Shown here: piece by piece, positions 43,826-53,584 of the stretch | Layout of the letters: the number at the start of each line of letters is the position of its first letter | How positions within the stretch are numbered: position 1 is the stretch's first letter | Assembly: GCF_021129305.1 (NCBI RefSeq) | Contig: NZ_JAJOMB010000003.1 | Span: 558,001 to 622,000 of the forward strand | Source: Kineosporia babensis | GTDB taxonomy: Bacteria > Actinomycetota > Actinomycetes > Actinomycetales > Kineosporiaceae | Direction of reading: 5' to 3' | DNA: 64,000 nt | The notes under the pieces: generated by a model | Told to the model about the DNA's origin: nothing | Seen by the model: the letters and a program-made list of their open reading frames with translations, nothing else | Databases searched by the model: none | Translations under genes and position numbers: made by a program

Positions 43826-45337
43826 GTGTCTCAGAGCGTCTCAGCACCATCCGCCACCGTGCGCCGCCGTTCCGAAGCATCCAGCCTGCTGCGGCAGACC
43901 GACCTACCGCCCGGTCTGCCGTTCATTGACGGCGCCTTCCGCCCGGGCAGTTCCAGCCAGGCGATCAACGTGATCGATCCCTGCACCGAACGCGTCATCG
44001 CCCAGATCGCCGAAGGCACCGTCGAGGACACCGACGTCGCTGTGGCGGCGGCCGTGAAAGCCGCCCCGGGCTGGGCCGCCCTGACTCCGAAGGAACGCTC
44101 GGAAACCCTGCACCGGATCGCCGACCGGGTCAGCGAGAACAGCGAACTGCTGGCCCGTCTGGAGTCCGCCAACACTGGCAAGCCCGGGATGGTGGCCGAG
44201 GACGACGTGGCCCAGACCGTAGACACGTTCCGCTTCATGGCCGGAGCCCTGCGGGCCACCACCTCAGCGGCCGCCGGCCGGTACGCCGCCGACCACCTCT
44301 CCACCATCCTGCGGGAACCGCTGGGTGTGGTCGGCGTGGTCACCCCCTGGAACTACCCGCTGCTGATGGCGGCGTGGAAGATCGCGCCGATCCTGGCCGC
44401 CGGAAACACGCTGGTGATCAAGCCTTCCGAGCAGACCCCGCTGACCACGCTGAAGTTCGCCGAGCTGGTGGCCGACCTGCTGCCGCCCGGGGTGCTCAAC
44501 GTGGTGCCTGGCTACGGCCCGACCGTCGGAACCCGCCTGGCCGAGCACCCCGACGTCGCGATGATCGCCCTGACCGGCTCGGTGCGCAGCGGCAAGGCGG
44601 TGGCGCAGGCCGCTGCGGCCACGCTCAAGCGGGTGCATCTGGAGCTCGGGGGCAAGGCGCCGGTGGTGATCTTTCCTGACGCCGACCTGGACTCTGCCGC
44701 AACTGCCCTGCGCACCGCCGGTTTCTGGAACTCCGGGCAGGAATGCGGAGCCGGCTGCCGGGTTCTGGTGCACGCCGACGTGGCCGAGCGCTTCACCGCT
44801 CTACTGGTCGAGCAAGTCTCCACACTGGTGGTCGGTGAACCGGGCACCGGTGACGACGTCGAGCTCGGCCCGCTGATCTCCAAGGCCCATTTCGACCGGG
44901 TCACCGGCTACCTGGAACGGGCTCAGGCCGCCGGAGTGCGGGCCGCGCTGGGCGGTTCGGCGCTGGCGGGCAACGGCTACTTCGTCGCCCCGACCGTGCT
45001 GGTCGATGTCCCAGAAGGCGCCGAGTGTGCCCAGGAGGAGATCTTCGGCCCGGTGATCACGGTGGAGACCTTCACCGACGAGGCCGAGGCGATCGCCCGG
45101 GCCAACGCCGTGCCGTACGGCCTGTCGGCCTCGGTCTGGACCGACGACGCCCGCCGCAGCCACGACGTGGCTGCCCGGCTGGACGCCGGCACGGTCTGGG
45201 TGAACGCCCACCTGGTGCTGGCCAACGAGGTGCCGTGGGGCGGGTTCAAGGGTTCCGGGTACGGCCGCGACCTGTCCATCTACGCCCTCGACGACTACTC
45301 GCGCACCAAGCACGTGATGCACCACGTGGGCCGGTAG
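43826..45337 (+). CDS. Aldehyde dehydrogenase (betaine-/aminobutyraldehyde-type)
   Basis: 503 residues. Oxidises an aldehyde to a carboxylate with NAD(P). Seen: TPWNYPLLMAAWKIAPILAAGNT near residue 172, LTGSVRSGKAV near 248, general-base Glu in LELGGKAPVV near 270 and the catalytic Cys in NSGQECGAG near 304, plus EEIFGPVITV near 410. Best resembles betaine-aldehyde and gamma-aminobutyraldehyde dehydrogenases; 2-oxoglutarate semialdehyde is another candidate given the DapA-like neighbour. GTG start with GGAAGGA upstream. Its stop directly abuts that of the opposing GntR gene. Confidence 0.87.
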   Translation: MSQSVSAPSATVRRRSEASSLLRQTDLPPGLPFIDGAFRPGSSSQAINVIDPCTERVIAQIAEGTVEDTDVAVAAAVKAAPGWAALTPKERSETLHRIADRVSENSELLARLESANTGKPGMVAEDDVAQTVDTFRFMAGALRATTSAAAGRYAADHLSTILREPLGVVGVVTPWNYPLLMAAWKIAPILAAGNTLVIKPSEQTPLTTLKFAELVADLLPPGVLNVVPGYGPTVGTRLAEHPDVAMIALTGSVRSGKAVAQAAAATLKRVHLELGGKAPVVIFPDADLDSAATALRTAGFWNSGQECGAGCRVLVHADVAERFTALLVEQVSTLVVGEPGTGDDVELGPLISKAHFDRVTGYLERAQAAGVRAALGGSALAGNGYFVAPTVLVDVPEGAECAQEEIFGPVITVETFTDEAEAIARANAVPYGLSASVWTDDARRSHDVAARLDAGTVWVNAHLVLANEVPWGGFKGSGYGRDLSIYALDDYSRTKHVMHHVGR

Positions 45338-46000
45338 CTAGGGACGGTCGGAGTGGATCAGCGCCCGCACTTCCTCGGCGAACTGCAGCAGGTGCCGTTC
45401 GGCGGCTGCCCGGGCAGCCGGGGCGTCGCGCCGCACGATCGCCTCGACCACGTCCCGCTGGCTGCGGATGTGCTTCTCGTCCACCTCCTGGCTGATCAGG
45501 CAGACGTTCCAGATCCGCAGGGCCAGGTTGGAGTACTGGTTGAGGGTGGCCTCCAGGAACTCGTTACCGGCCGCCGCGTAGATCGCGCGGTGCACCCGGG
45601 CATCCAGCTCGGAGTGCGTGGCCCGTTCGGCACCACCGTGTTCCAGGTCGTCGAGCAGCCGCAGCAGGGTGGCCCGCTCACCCTCCTCGGCCCGCTCGGC
45701 GGCCAGCGCGGCGACCAGGCCCTCCAGCTCCACCCGGATCTCGGTGAGCCGGGCCTCGTCGGCAATGTTGACCCGGGACACGAAGGTGCCCCGGCGGGGG
45801 TAGGCGACCGCCAGCTTCTCCAGGGTGAGCCGCTTGAGTGCGTCCCGGATCGGGGTCAGGCCGAGGCCGAGCGAGGCGCTGAGCGCCTTCTCGTCCAGCG
45901 GGCTGCCGGGGGCGAGCCGCACGGCCACGATCTCGTCCCGGATGCGCCGGTAGGCCTGATCGGTGAGCCGCTCCGGCCCGGAAGACGTCTGATGACCCAT
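45338..46000 (-). CDS. GntR-family regulator, FCD type
   Basis: 220 residues. Winged helix-turn-helix at about 15-80 (YRRIRDEIVAVRLAPGSPLDEKALSASLGLGLTPIRDALKRL), then the all-helical FCD effector domain with ELDARVHRAIYAAAGN, whose Asp/His residues usually bind a metal and a small acid. The ATG giving MGHQTSS is chosen; TAACAT ends 8 nt before it and there is no Shine-Dalgarno. It lies between the catabolic genes and the divergent proVWX operon, so betaine uptake is a likely target. A second FCD-type regulator lies at 50.1 kb. Confidence 0.87.
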   Translation of the reverse strand: MGHQTSSGPERLTDQAYRRIRDEIVAVRLAPGSPLDEKALSASLGLGLTPIRDALKRLTLEKLAVAYPRRGTFVSRVNIADEARLTEIRVELEGLVAALAAERAEEGERATLLRLLDDLEHGGAERATHSELDARVHRAIYAAAGNEFLEATLNQYSNLALRIWNVCLISQEVDEKHIRSQRDVVEAIVRRDAPAARAAAERHLLQFAEEVRALIHSDRP

Positions 46001-46065
46001 CGGCGTCGATGTTACCGCACTGAAATCTACTGACCGCCACACCCGCTCGACGAAGAGAGATGGGC

Positions 46066-47268
46066 ATGACCACACAGCAGGCGCCCCCGAGCCCGACCCC
46101 GCCGGCCGACCCCACCGCGATCCGGGTCACCGGCCTGACCAAGGTCTACGGCGGCACGCAGCGAGCCGCCGCGAACAATGTCAGTTTCGACGTCCGGCCG
46201 GGCGAGTTCTTCGTGATCATGGGCCTGTCCGGGTCCGGCAAGTCGACCGTGCTGCGGATGCTCAACCGGCTGGTCGAGCCCACCTCGGGGCAGCTGTCGG
46301 TGAACGGCCGGGACGTCGCCTCGCTGCGCGACGAGGAACTGCGCACCCTGCGCAATCGCACGGTCAACATGGTGTTCCAGCACTTCGCTCTCTTCCCGCA
46401 CCGCACCGTGCGGGAGAACGCCGGCTACGCCCTGCACGTGCGCGGCACCTCCCCCGCCGAGCAGGCCGAGCGAGTCGACTGGGCGCTGCGCACCGTGGGC
46501 CTGAGCGACTGGGACGAGGCTCTGCCCGGCGAGCTCTCCGGCGGGATGCGCCAGCGGGTGGGCCTCGCCCGGGCCCTGGCCTCGGACGCCGACATCCTGC
46601 TGATGGACGAGCCGTTCAGCGCCCTGGACCCGCTGATCCGCCGGGAGATGCAGGACCTGCTGCTGACCCTGCAGCGCGACCTGAACCGCACGGTCGTCTT
46701 CGTCACCCACGACCTGAACGAGGCGATGCGGCTGGGCGACCGGATCATGATCATGCGCGACGGCCAGGTGGTCCAGCTCGGCACCGCCCAGGAGATCCTG
46801 AGCTCCCCGGCCGACAGCTACGTCTCGGAGTTCATCGCCGACGTGGACCGCTCCCGGGTGATCACCGCCGAGACCGTGATGCGCGAGCCTCTGCTCACCG
46901 CGCGGCTCACCGACAGCCCGCAGGACGTGCTGCGGCGGGTGAGCAACGTCGAGGGCCTGGGCGTGTACGTACTCGACTCCAGGGGCCAGGTCGCCGGGGT
47001 GGCCCACGCCGAGCAGCTGGCCGCCGCGATCGGCCGGTCCCGGACCACTCTCGAGGGCTGCCTGAGCGACGAGTACCTGACCGTTGCCGCCGACGCCCCG
47101 CTCAACGACCTGTGTTCTCTGGTCGGCCACCACGTCGTCCCGCTGGGGGTGATCGACTCCGAGCAGCGCCTGATCGGGGTGGTCCCCCGCGCCACCCTGC
47201 TCGAAGCGCTCGCCGCCCCCGGGTCCCCCGAGGGAAGCGACGCCGACCGGAAGGACAGCCATGCCTGA
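46066..47268 (+). CDS. proV: Glycine betaine/proline ABC transporter ATPase
   Basis: 400 residues. Walker A GLSGSGKST near residue 59, signature LSGGMRQRVGLARALA, Walker B ILLMDEPFSALDPLIRREMQ, which is the ProV/OpuA form, and FVTHDLNEAMRLGDR. After the ATPase come two CBS-like repeats (residues 285-385) that sense ionic strength in the family. ATG at 46066 is preferred over one six bases earlier because GAAGAGAG is better spaced. Overlaps proW by eight bases. Confidence 0.9.
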   Translation: MTTQQAPPSPTPPADPTAIRVTGLTKVYGGTQRAAANNVSFDVRPGEFFVIMGLSGSGKSTVLRMLNRLVEPTSGQLSVNGRDVASLRDEELRTLRNRTVNMVFQHFALFPHRTVRENAGYALHVRGTSPAEQAERVDWALRTVGLSDWDEALPGELSGGMRQRVGLARALASDADILLMDEPFSALDPLIRREMQDLLLTLQRDLNRTVVFVTHDLNEAMRLGDRIMIMRDGQVVQLGTAQEILSSPADSYVSEFIADVDRSRVITAETVMREPLLTARLTDSPQDVLRRVSNVEGLGVYVLDSRGQVAGVAHAEQLAAAIGRSRTTLEGCLSDEYLTVAADAPLNDLCSLVGHHVVPLGVIDSEQRLIGVVPRATLLEALAAPGSPEGSDADRKDSHA

Positions 47269-48181
47269 GATCCCCACCATCGACCTCGGCGCCCCGGTCA
47301 GCGACAGCGTCGACTGGCTCACCGAGCACCTCGGCCCGCTCTTCGACGCGATCACCGACGTCATGCTGTTCCTGCTCAACACCGTGCTGGCAGTCCTCAC
47401 CGCCCCGCACGCATTCGTGGTCACCGCGGTCTTCGTGGGCCTGGCCCTGCTGGTCCGCAAGCCCGGCCTGGCACTGTTCGCACTCGCCGCCTTCATCCTG
47501 ATCCAGGCCATGGACCTGTGGATCCAGGCCATGCAGACTCTGGCCGTGGTGGTGGTCGCTGCCGGGATCGCCGTGCTCGTCGGCATCCCGCTGGGCATCT
47601 GGGCATCCCGCCGGCGCGACGTCAGCAGCGTGGTCCGGCCCCTGCTCGACCTGATGCAGACCCTGCCGGTGTTCGTCTACCTGATCCCGGCCGTGTTCTT
47701 CTTCGGCGTCGGTGTGGTCCCCGGTGTGGTCGCGACCATCGTGTTCGCCATCCCGCCGGCCGTTCGCCTGACCGAGCTCGGCATCCGCAACGTGGACGGC
47801 GAAGTGGTCGAGGCCGCGCACGCTTTCGGCGCCAGACCGGCCAAGATCCTGCGCGAGGTGCAGGTTCCGCTGGCCATGCCCTCGATCATGGCCGGGATCA
47901 ACCAGACCATCATGCTGGCCCTGTCGATGGTGGTCATCGCCGGCATGGTCGGCGCCGACGGCCTGGGCTCGGTCGTGGTCCGCGGGATCAGCACCCTCGA
48001 CGTGGGTGCCGGTTTCGAGGGCGGTCTGGCGGTGGTCCTGCTGGCCATCTACATCGACCGGCTCAGCACCGCGCTCGCCGCTCCCCGACGCCGCCGGCGT
48101 ACCACCCGGCTCAGCACGCCGGCCGCCACCAGCACGCCGGTCCTCGACGTGACCGACACGAAGAAGGAACTGGTCCGATGA
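47261..48181 (+). CDS. proW: Glycine betaine ABC transporter permease
   Basis: 306 residues with about seven membrane segments. The conserved permease loop reads TELGIRNVDGEVVEAAHAFGARPAKILREVQVPLAMPSIMAG near residue 165-205, the EAA motif that docks onto ProV. MQTLPVFVYLIPAVFFFGVG is typical of ProW. The C-terminus ends in a charged tail. ATGA overlap with proX. Confidence 0.92.
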   Translation: MPEIPTIDLGAPVSDSVDWLTEHLGPLFDAITDVMLFLLNTVLAVLTAPHAFVVTAVFVGLALLVRKPGLALFALAAFILIQAMDLWIQAMQTLAVVVVAAGIAVLVGIPLGIWASRRRDVSSVVRPLLDLMQTLPVFVYLIPAVFFFGVGVVPGVVATIVFAIPPAVRLTELGIRNVDGEVVEAAHAFGARPAKILREVQVPLAMPSIMAGINQTIMLALSMVVIAGMVGADGLGSVVVRGISTLDVGAGFEGGLAVVLLAIYIDRLSTALAAPRRRRRTTRLSTPAATSTPVLDVTDTKKELVR

Positions 48182-49107
48182 ACGCTGTCTCGCGCCGTCA
48201 GGCGCTTCTGCTCGGCCTGGCGGCCGGGGCGCTCGGCACGGTCAGCGCCTGCAGCGGCCAGACCGCCAAGTTCAGTGGCGGTTCCGGAGGCGGCGACTCC
48301 GGCGGAAGCGGGGACGACGACGGCGGCAAGTCGGTCAGCCTGGCTCTGGTGGCGGGCTGGGACGACGCGATCGCCGTGACCTACCTCTGGAAAGAGCTTC
48401 TGGAGCAACGCGGCTACTCGGTCCGGATCCAGGAGCTGGAGATCGCGGCGGTGTTCACCGGCGTGGCCAACGGCCAGATCGACATGTACCTGGACGCCTG
48501 GCTGCCCACCACTCACCAGGCCTACTGGGACCGGTTCAAGGACGATCTGGAAGTGCTGTCGGTGTGGAGCTCCGGCGTGAACGTGCTCGCCGTGCCCGAC
48601 TACGTCAGCGTCAGCTCCCTGGCCGACCTGAAGGGCAACGCCGGCGAGTTCGGCGACCGCATCGTCGGGGTCGAGGCCGGCGGTGGGCTGATGACCGCCA
48701 CCCGCGAACAGGTCATGCCGGCCTACGGTCTGGACCAGTTCACCCTGGTCGAAGGCAGCAGCCCGGCCATGCTGGCCGCGCTGGAGACCGCGATCAAGCG
48801 CAAGCAGGCGATCGCGGTGACGCTCTGGGAACCGCACTGGGCGTTCAGCCGCTACCCGATCAAGGCCTTGGAGGACCCGGACGCGGCCTTCGGCGAGCCC
48901 GACGAGCTCTCGGTCATCGCCACCAAGGGTTTCGGCGCCAACAATCCCGAACTGACCGAATGGTTCAAGGGTTTCAAGCTCACCCCGGCGCAGCTGGGCG
49001 AGATCATGGAACGCAACCAGGAGGCTGGCCAGGGCAACGAGCAGACCGCGGTCAAGGCCTGGATCACCGAGAACCAGGCCGAGGTCGACGGCTGGTTCCC
49101 GGCCTAG
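48178..49107 (+). CDS. proX: Glycine betaine-binding lipoprotein
   Basis: 309 residues. Lipoprotein signal with lipobox VSACSG (Cys near residue 24) after a basic SRRQ start, then a Gly/Ser/Asp linker. The mature part is a type II binding protein; tryptophans in VAGWDD, YLDAWLP and TLWEPHW are placed like the aromatic cage that holds the trimethylammonium group. It supplies ProVW. The last gene of the importer operon; a methyltransferase gene follows with its own likely promoter. Confidence 0.9.
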   Translation: MNAVSRRQALLLGLAAGALGTVSACSGQTAKFSGGSGGGDSGGSGDDDGGKSVSLALVAGWDDAIAVTYLWKELLEQRGYSVRIQELEIAAVFTGVANGQIDMYLDAWLPTTHQAYWDRFKDDLEVLSVWSSGVNVLAVPDYVSVSSLADLKGNAGEFGDRIVGVEAGGGLMTATREQVMPAYGLDQFTLVEGSSPAMLAALETAIKRKQAIAVTLWEPHWAFSRYPIKALEDPDAAFGEPDELSVIATKGFGANNPELTEWFKGFKLTPAQLGEIMERNQEAGQGNEQTAVKAWITENQAEVDGWFPA

Positions 49108-49160
49108 AAAAGGCCCATAATCCGTAGCAATTCACCTGTCCGGTGGGTAGGTTCACAGAC

Positions 49161-50060
49161 ATGGACGATCCGATCTTCCAACACCCCCTGGCCTATCTGC
49201 TCGGACTGGAGGGCCTGGCCCTGCTGCGGGGCTGGGCCGGTGACTACGACGAGAAGTTCACGCGCGAGCGGCTGAACGAGGTCCGGCGGTTGCTGGATGA
49301 ACCGGCTCTGGCCGGGCATCCAGGGGTTTCGGTGGCCCGGGGCAGCCTGGAGGACGGGTACCGGCAGTGGGCGCCGGTCTACGACGGCCCGAACCGGCTC
49401 TTCGAACTCGACGAACCCTTCGTCTACGGAATCGTCGACAATCTGCCTCCGGGCCCGGCCCTGGACGTGGCCTGCGGCACCGGTCGTTTCGCCGAAGGAC
49501 TGGTGCAGCGCGGCCATCAGGTCACCGGGATCGACGGCAACGAGGGCATGCTGGCGCAGGCCCGCCGCCGGGTGCCCACCGCCGAATTCGTTCTCGGTGA
49601 CCTGAGCCGGCTACCGGTACCCGCCGAAAGCGCTGATCTCGCAGTCTGCACGCTGGCCCTCTCGCACGTCCGGTCGCTCCCGGAGGTGATGGCCGAGTTC
49701 CATCGGGTGCTGCGCCCCGGGGGCCACCTGATCATCTCCGACGTGCACCATGAACAGGTGTTCCGTGGCTCGGTCATCGCTGCCCTCGGTCCGGGTGGCG
49801 AGCCCGGCCTGGTGCCCACGTACCGGCACCTGACCGGCGACTACCTGCGCGCCGCGCTGAGCCACGGACTGCAGGTGCGCGCCTGCGAAGAACCGACAGC
49901 GGTCTCAGCCCAGTCCGTGCCGTCGGCCGAACCGGACCTGAGAGAACTCGGTCTCTGGCGCGAGTGGCCGTGGTCGCTCCTGGGCCTGATACCGCAGGCG
50001 CGGGACGCGGCCTGGCACACCCCACTGGTGATCAACTGGCACTTCCAGCGCTCCGAGTAA
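49161..50060 (+). CDS. Class I SAM-dependent methyltransferase
   Basis: 299 residues. The methyltransferase core is at about 90-205: ALDVACGTGRFAEGLVQRGHQVTGID (motif I), AEFVLGDLSRLPVPAESADLAVC and LRPGGHLIISD. An N-terminal helical extension of about 85 residues has no assignment. No substrate can be named; location between a betaine importer and the sarcosine operon invites an N-methylation role, but the core does not show it. TAGGTT ends 7 nt before the ATG and no Shine-Dalgarno is visible. Confidence 0.82.
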   Translation: MDDPIFQHPLAYLLGLEGLALLRGWAGDYDEKFTRERLNEVRRLLDEPALAGHPGVSVARGSLEDGYRQWAPVYDGPNRLFELDEPFVYGIVDNLPPGPALDVACGTGRFAEGLVQRGHQVTGIDGNEGMLAQARRRVPTAEFVLGDLSRLPVPAESADLAVCTLALSHVRSLPEVMAEFHRVLRPGGHLIISDVHHEQVFRGSVIAALGPGGEPGLVPTYRHLTGDYLRAALSHGLQVRACEEPTAVSAQSVPSAEPDLRELGLWREWPWSLLGLIPQARDAAWHTPLVINWHFQRSE

Positions 50061-50081
50061 CCGAGGCAGCAACACCGCCGG

Positions 50082-50753
50082 TCAGATGACCGCCCGCACC
50101 GCCCGCTCGAAACCCAGCACGTGCTCCAGAGCCAGCCGCTCGGCCTCGTCGGCCTGGCCGGTGGCCATCGCCCGCAGCAGGGCCACGTGCTCGGCGATGG
50201 TGTGCATGTCCATCGCCGTGAGCCGGTCCAGGAACACGCAGTGGATCCGGGTGGCCAGGTTGTCGTAGCGGATCAGCACGTCTTCCAGGTGCGGGTTGAA
50301 GGTGGCCCGGTAGATCGTCCGGTGCACGTTCAGGTCCCAGCGCATCAGCTCGGTCCGGGCGGTGCCGACCATGTCCAGCTGCTGGGTGCGGTCGGCCAGC
50401 TCGGTCAGCTCGGCCCGCACCGCGGCATCGGCCCGCTCGGTGGCCCGGCGGGCGGCCAGCGGCTCCAGGTTGGCGCGGATCTCCGAGACGTGGGCCAGAT
50501 CGGCGATGTCCACGTTGGTGGCGAAGGTGCCCCGGCGGGGGTAGGAGATCACCAGCCGGTCGCCCTCCAGCCGCTTCAGGGCCTCCCGCACCGGGGTACG
50601 CCCCACCCCCAGGGTCTTGGCCACCTGCACGTCGTCGATCGGGTCACCGGGCTGGATCTGCAGCATGATCAGCTGGTCGCGCAGGGCCAGATACGCCTGG
50701 TCGGCCAGCGAGGCCGGGACTTCGTCGGTGCTCAGCAGGCGGATGGAGGTCAC
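50082..50753 (-). CDS. GntR-family regulator, FCD type
   Basis: 223 residues from a GTG start. Helix-turn-helix at about 10-75 (LADQAYLALRDQLIMLQIQPGDPIDDVQVAKTLGVGRTPVREALKRL), FCD domain with WDLNVHRTIYRATFNP. An ATG 45 bases upstream overlaps the purU stop, but TACCAT ends 7 nt before the GTG and the extra 15 residues look like promoter sequence, so the GTG is preferred. Last gene of, or just behind, the glyA-sox-sdaA-purU operon; likely regulator of it. Confidence 0.84.
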   Translation of the reverse strand: MTSIRLLSTDEVPASLADQAYLALRDQLIMLQIQPGDPIDDVQVAKTLGVGRTPVREALKRLEGDRLVISYPRRGTFATNVDIADLAHVSEIRANLEPLAARRATERADAAVRAELTELADRTQQLDMVGTARTELMRWDLNVHRTIYRATFNPHLEDVLIRYDNLATRIHCVFLDRLTAMDMHTIAEHVALLRAMATGQADEAERLALEHVLGFERAVRAVI

Positions 50754-50758
50754 GCTGT

Positions 50759-50769
50759 CAATGGTATTG
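50759..50769. promoter_or_regulatory. Inverted repeat CAAT-GGT-ATTG over the gntR -10
   Basis: The dyad overlaps the presumed -10 (TACCAT on the minus strand, 50766-50761) of the GntR gene, so it may be an autoregulatory site. It is short and not the same as the GATATATC element. Confidence 0.35.
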
Positions 50770-50797
50770 GAGGAGTCGATCAGCCGGAGCGGGAGCA

Positions 50798-51640
50798 TCA
50801 GCGGAACACGATGGTGCGGTGGCCTTCGAGCAGGATCCGGCGTTCGGCGTGCCAGCGCACCGCTCGCGACAGGGCCAGCGCCTCGGCGTCACGCCCGATG
50901 GTCTGCAGCGCCCGCGGGTCGTGGGTGTGGTCGATCCGGATCACCTCCTGCTCGATGATCGGGCCCTCGTCCAGATCGGGCGTCACGTAGTGGGCGGTGG
51001 CCCCGACGAGCTTCACCCCGCGGTCCCAGGCCTGGTGGTAGGGCTTGGCGCCCTTGAAACTGGGCAGGAACGAGTGGTGGATGTTGATCGCCCGGCCGTG
51101 CAGCACCCGGCAGGTCCGGTCGGACAGCACCTGCATGTAGCGGGCCAGCACCACCAGCTCGGCGTCGAACTCCGCTACCAGTTCCAGCAACCGGGCCTCG
51201 GCCTGCGGCTTGGTGTCGGGGGTGATCGGGACGTGGACGAACGGCAGGCCGGCCGCTTCGGCCATCGGGCGCAGGGTTTCGTGGTTGGACACCACCGCCA
51301 CGATCTCGGCGCCCAGGCTGCCCGCCCGCCAGCGGAAGATCAGGTCGTTCAGGCAGTGCCCGAGCTGGGAGACCATTACCAGGACCCGCACCGGACGGCC
51401 GGACGAGAACTCGTACGTCATACCGAACTCGGCGGCCACCGGAGCGAAACCGTCCGCCAGTTTCTCGGCCGACGTTCCGTCCGCCCCGGAGAACTGCGCC
51501 CGCAGATGCAGCCGGTCCTGCCCGGCGTCGTCGAACTGCTGGTACTCGCCGATGTCCAGGCCGTGCTCGAACAGGTAGGAACTCACGGCGCGCACGATCC
51601 CCGCCCGGTTCGGGCAGGACAGCGTCAGGGTGTAAGACAC
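50798..51640 (-). CDS. purU: Formyltetrahydrofolate deformylase
   Basis: 280 residues, same length as the enterobacterial enzyme. Hydrolyses 10-formyl-THF to formate and THF. An N-terminal ACT domain (YTLTLSCPNRAGIVRAVSSYLFEHG) precedes the formyltransferase fold with VVSNHETLRPMAE, the catalytic HHSFLPSFKGAKPYHQAWDRGVK near residue 225 and DLDEGPIIEQE. GTG start with GAGGAG upstream. In this operon it would return THF from the one-carbon units released by sarcosine oxidase. Confidence 0.93.
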   Translation of the reverse strand: MSYTLTLSCPNRAGIVRAVSSYLFEHGLDIGEYQQFDDAGQDRLHLRAQFSGADGTSAEKLADGFAPVAAEFGMTYEFSSGRPVRVLVMVSQLGHCLNDLIFRWRAGSLGAEIVAVVSNHETLRPMAEAAGLPFVHVPITPDTKPQAEARLLELVAEFDAELVVLARYMQVLSDRTCRVLHGRAINIHHSFLPSFKGAKPYHQAWDRGVKLVGATAHYVTPDLDEGPIIEQEVIRIDHTHDPRALQTIGRDAEALALSRAVRWHAERRILLEGHRTIVFR

Positions 51641-51650
51641 GAAGAACTCC

Positions 51651-53024
51651 TCAGCACTCCACGACGTTGAGAGCCAGCCCACCGCGGGCGGTCTCCTTGT
51701 ACTTGTCCTTCATGTCCGCGCCGGTCTCACGCATCGTCTTGATCGCCTTGTCCAGCGAGACGTGGTGGATCCCGTCGCCGCGCACCGCCATCCGGGCTGC
51801 GGTGATCGCCTTGACCGAGGCAACGGCATTGCGCTCGATGCACGGGATCTGGACCAGACCGCCGACCGGGTCACAGGTCAGGCCGAGGTTGTGCTCGATC
51901 CCGATCTCGGCCGCGTTCTCCACCTGTTCCGGTGTGCCCCCGAGGATCTCGGCCAGGCCGGCCGCAGCCATCGCACACGCCGATCCGACCTCGCCCTGAC
52001 AGCCCACCTCGGCCCCCGAGATCGAGGCGTTCTCCTTGAACAGCAGCCCGACCGCCGCGGCCGCCAGCAAGAACCGCACCACGGCATCGTCATCGAAGTC
52101 AGGCAGGAACCTGTCCCCGTAATGCATGACAGCGGGCACGATTCCGGCCGCACCGTTCGTCGGCGCCGTGACCACTCTTCCGCCCGCGGCGTTCTCTTCG
52201 TTGACGGCCAAGGCGTACAGCGTGACCCATTCCATCGCATGCAGCGCATCCGGCTCACTGCGGTCGGCTTCCAGACGCTGGCGCAGCCGGGCCGCCCGCC
52301 GCCGCACCTTCAGACCACCGGGCAGCACGCCGTCGGTATGCGAGCCGTTGGCCACGCATTCCCGCATCACCAGCCAGATGTGCAACAGATCAGAACGGAT
52401 CTCCTGCTCACTGCGCCAGGCGGTTTCGTTGGCCATCATGATGTCACTGATCCGCAGCCCGGTACTCGCAGCCAGCGCCAGCAACTCATCAGCCGTGCTG
52501 AACGGGTACTTCACCGGCGTACGGTCCTCGCGCAGCACCGGACGTCCGGCCTCGTCCTCGTCCAGCACGAAACCGCCACCTACGGAGTAGTACTCACGCC
52601 TCTCGAGAACCTGACCGGAATCGTCCTTGGCCTCGAAAACCATCCCGTTGGCATGAAAGTCCAGCTTCCGGCGCCGGTGCAGCACCACATCGTCAGCCAC
52701 CGAGAAAGCCACCTCGTGTTCCCCGGCCAGCCGCAGACGTCCTTCATCGACCACGGTCTGCACCATCGGATCGGCCGCCACCGGATCGACCAGATGCGGC
52801 TGCTCCCCGGCCAGCCCGAGCACGACCGCCTTGACCGAGCCATGCCCGTGACCGGTGGCGCCCAGCGATCCGAACAGCTCGCAGCGTACCGTTGCCGTGC
52901 GCTCCAGCAGACCGGCCGAATCCAGCCGGGACACGAAAAGGAAGGCCGCCCGCATCGGGCCGACGGTATGTGAACTCGACGGCCCGATGCCGACCTTGAA
53001 AAGGTCGAAGACGGAGATGGTCAC
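51651..53024 (-). CDS. sdaA: L-serine ammonia-lyase, iron-sulfur type
   Basis: 457 residues, single-chain form. Converts L-serine to pyruvate and ammonia using a [4Fe-4S] cluster. Seen: [19 protein letters not shown] at the start, [10 protein letters not shown] near 285, [16 protein letters not shown] near 340, and [19 protein letters not shown] near 380, which hold the cluster cysteines; it ends VVEC as usual. The GTG start overlaps the soxG stop (GTGA). It completes sarcosine to pyruvate conversion after SoxABDG and GlyA. Confidence 0.94.
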   Translation of the reverse strand: MTISVFDLFKVGIGPSSSHTVGPMRAAFLFVSRLDSAGLLERTATVRCELFGSLGATGHGHGSVKAVVLGLAGEQPHLVDPVAADPMVQTVVDEGRLRLAGEHEVAFSVADDVVLHRRRKLDFHANGMVFEAKDDSGQVLERREYYSVGGGFVLDEDEAGRPVLREDRTPVKYPFSTADELLALAASTGLRISDIMMANETAWRSEQEIRSDLLHIWLVMRECVANGSHTDGVLPGGLKVRRRAARLRQRLEADRSEPDALHAMEWVTLYALAVNEENAAGGRVVTAPTNGAAGIVPAVMHYGDRFLPDFDDDAVVRFLLAAAAVGLLFKENASISGAEVGCQGEVGSACAMAAAGLAEILGGTPEQVENAAEIGIEHNLGLTCDPVGGLVQIPCIERNAVASVKAITAARMAVRGDGIHHVSLDKAIKTMRETGADMKDKYKETARGGLALNVVEC

Positions 53025-53584
53025 CGGTATTCGGTCGCCGCGTCTACCAGCCACTCGGCCAGGTATCCAGCAAAGGACGATCGCACGAGGATCCGGAAAT
53101 CGTCACCGTCGGCCCCCAGGGCGAGCAGGACGACACCGGTCAGGCCGAGCGTGGTCTGGGCAGACCGGCCGTTCTGGAAGACCGACGGGTGCAGGTCGAT
53201 CGAGCAACCGCCGGAGAGCAGGTCCCGAGCATGCCGGCCGCGCACCCGCAGACTGATCCGCTGGGCCGAGACATCCACCGCCGAGCCCTGGTTCGGCCGG
53301 GCCAGGTCGCGCAGATCGGCCTCGAGCTCGCCCGGGCCGCGACTGCCGCTCAGCACCAGCCACTCGTCCGGGCCGAGCCAGACGATCAACCCGTCCGCGG
53401 TCGATACCCAGCCACCCGGTTCCCGGGGCAGTGCCTTACCGAGCGGACCATCGACGTCCTCAGGCAGCCGGAGATCGGTCATCGACAGGTAAGGCTCGGC
53501 CTTGACCGAAATCCCCTCAGGCAGAGCAGCAAAGGCACTCTCGTAAGACTGCAGGGGGTGGGACCGCTGGAGTGTTCTAGCCAT
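53021..53584 (-). CDS. soxG: Sarcosine oxidase gamma subunit
   Basis: 187 residues, normal for the smallest folate-fold subunit of the heterotetramer. Seen: [13 protein letters not shown] near residue 90, [31 protein letters not shown] near 120 and the C-terminal [18 protein letters not shown]. It sits on SoxA in known structures. The ATG overlaps the soxA end by eight bases. Confidence 0.92.
   Translation of the reverse strand: MARTLQRSHPLQSYESAFAALPEGISVKAEPYLSMTDLRLPEDVDGPLGKALPREPGGWVSTADGLIVWLGPDEWLVLSGSRGPGELEADLRDLARPNQGSAVDVSAQRISLRVRGRHARDLLSGGCSIDLHPSVFQNGRSAQTTLGLTGVVLLALGADGDDFRILVRSSFAGYLAEWLVDAATEYR

Noticed and set aside
46001-46065. A GATATATC element in front of proVWX
   Set aside because: I looked for it and found no copy, so control of the importer by the same regulator is not supported by sequence.
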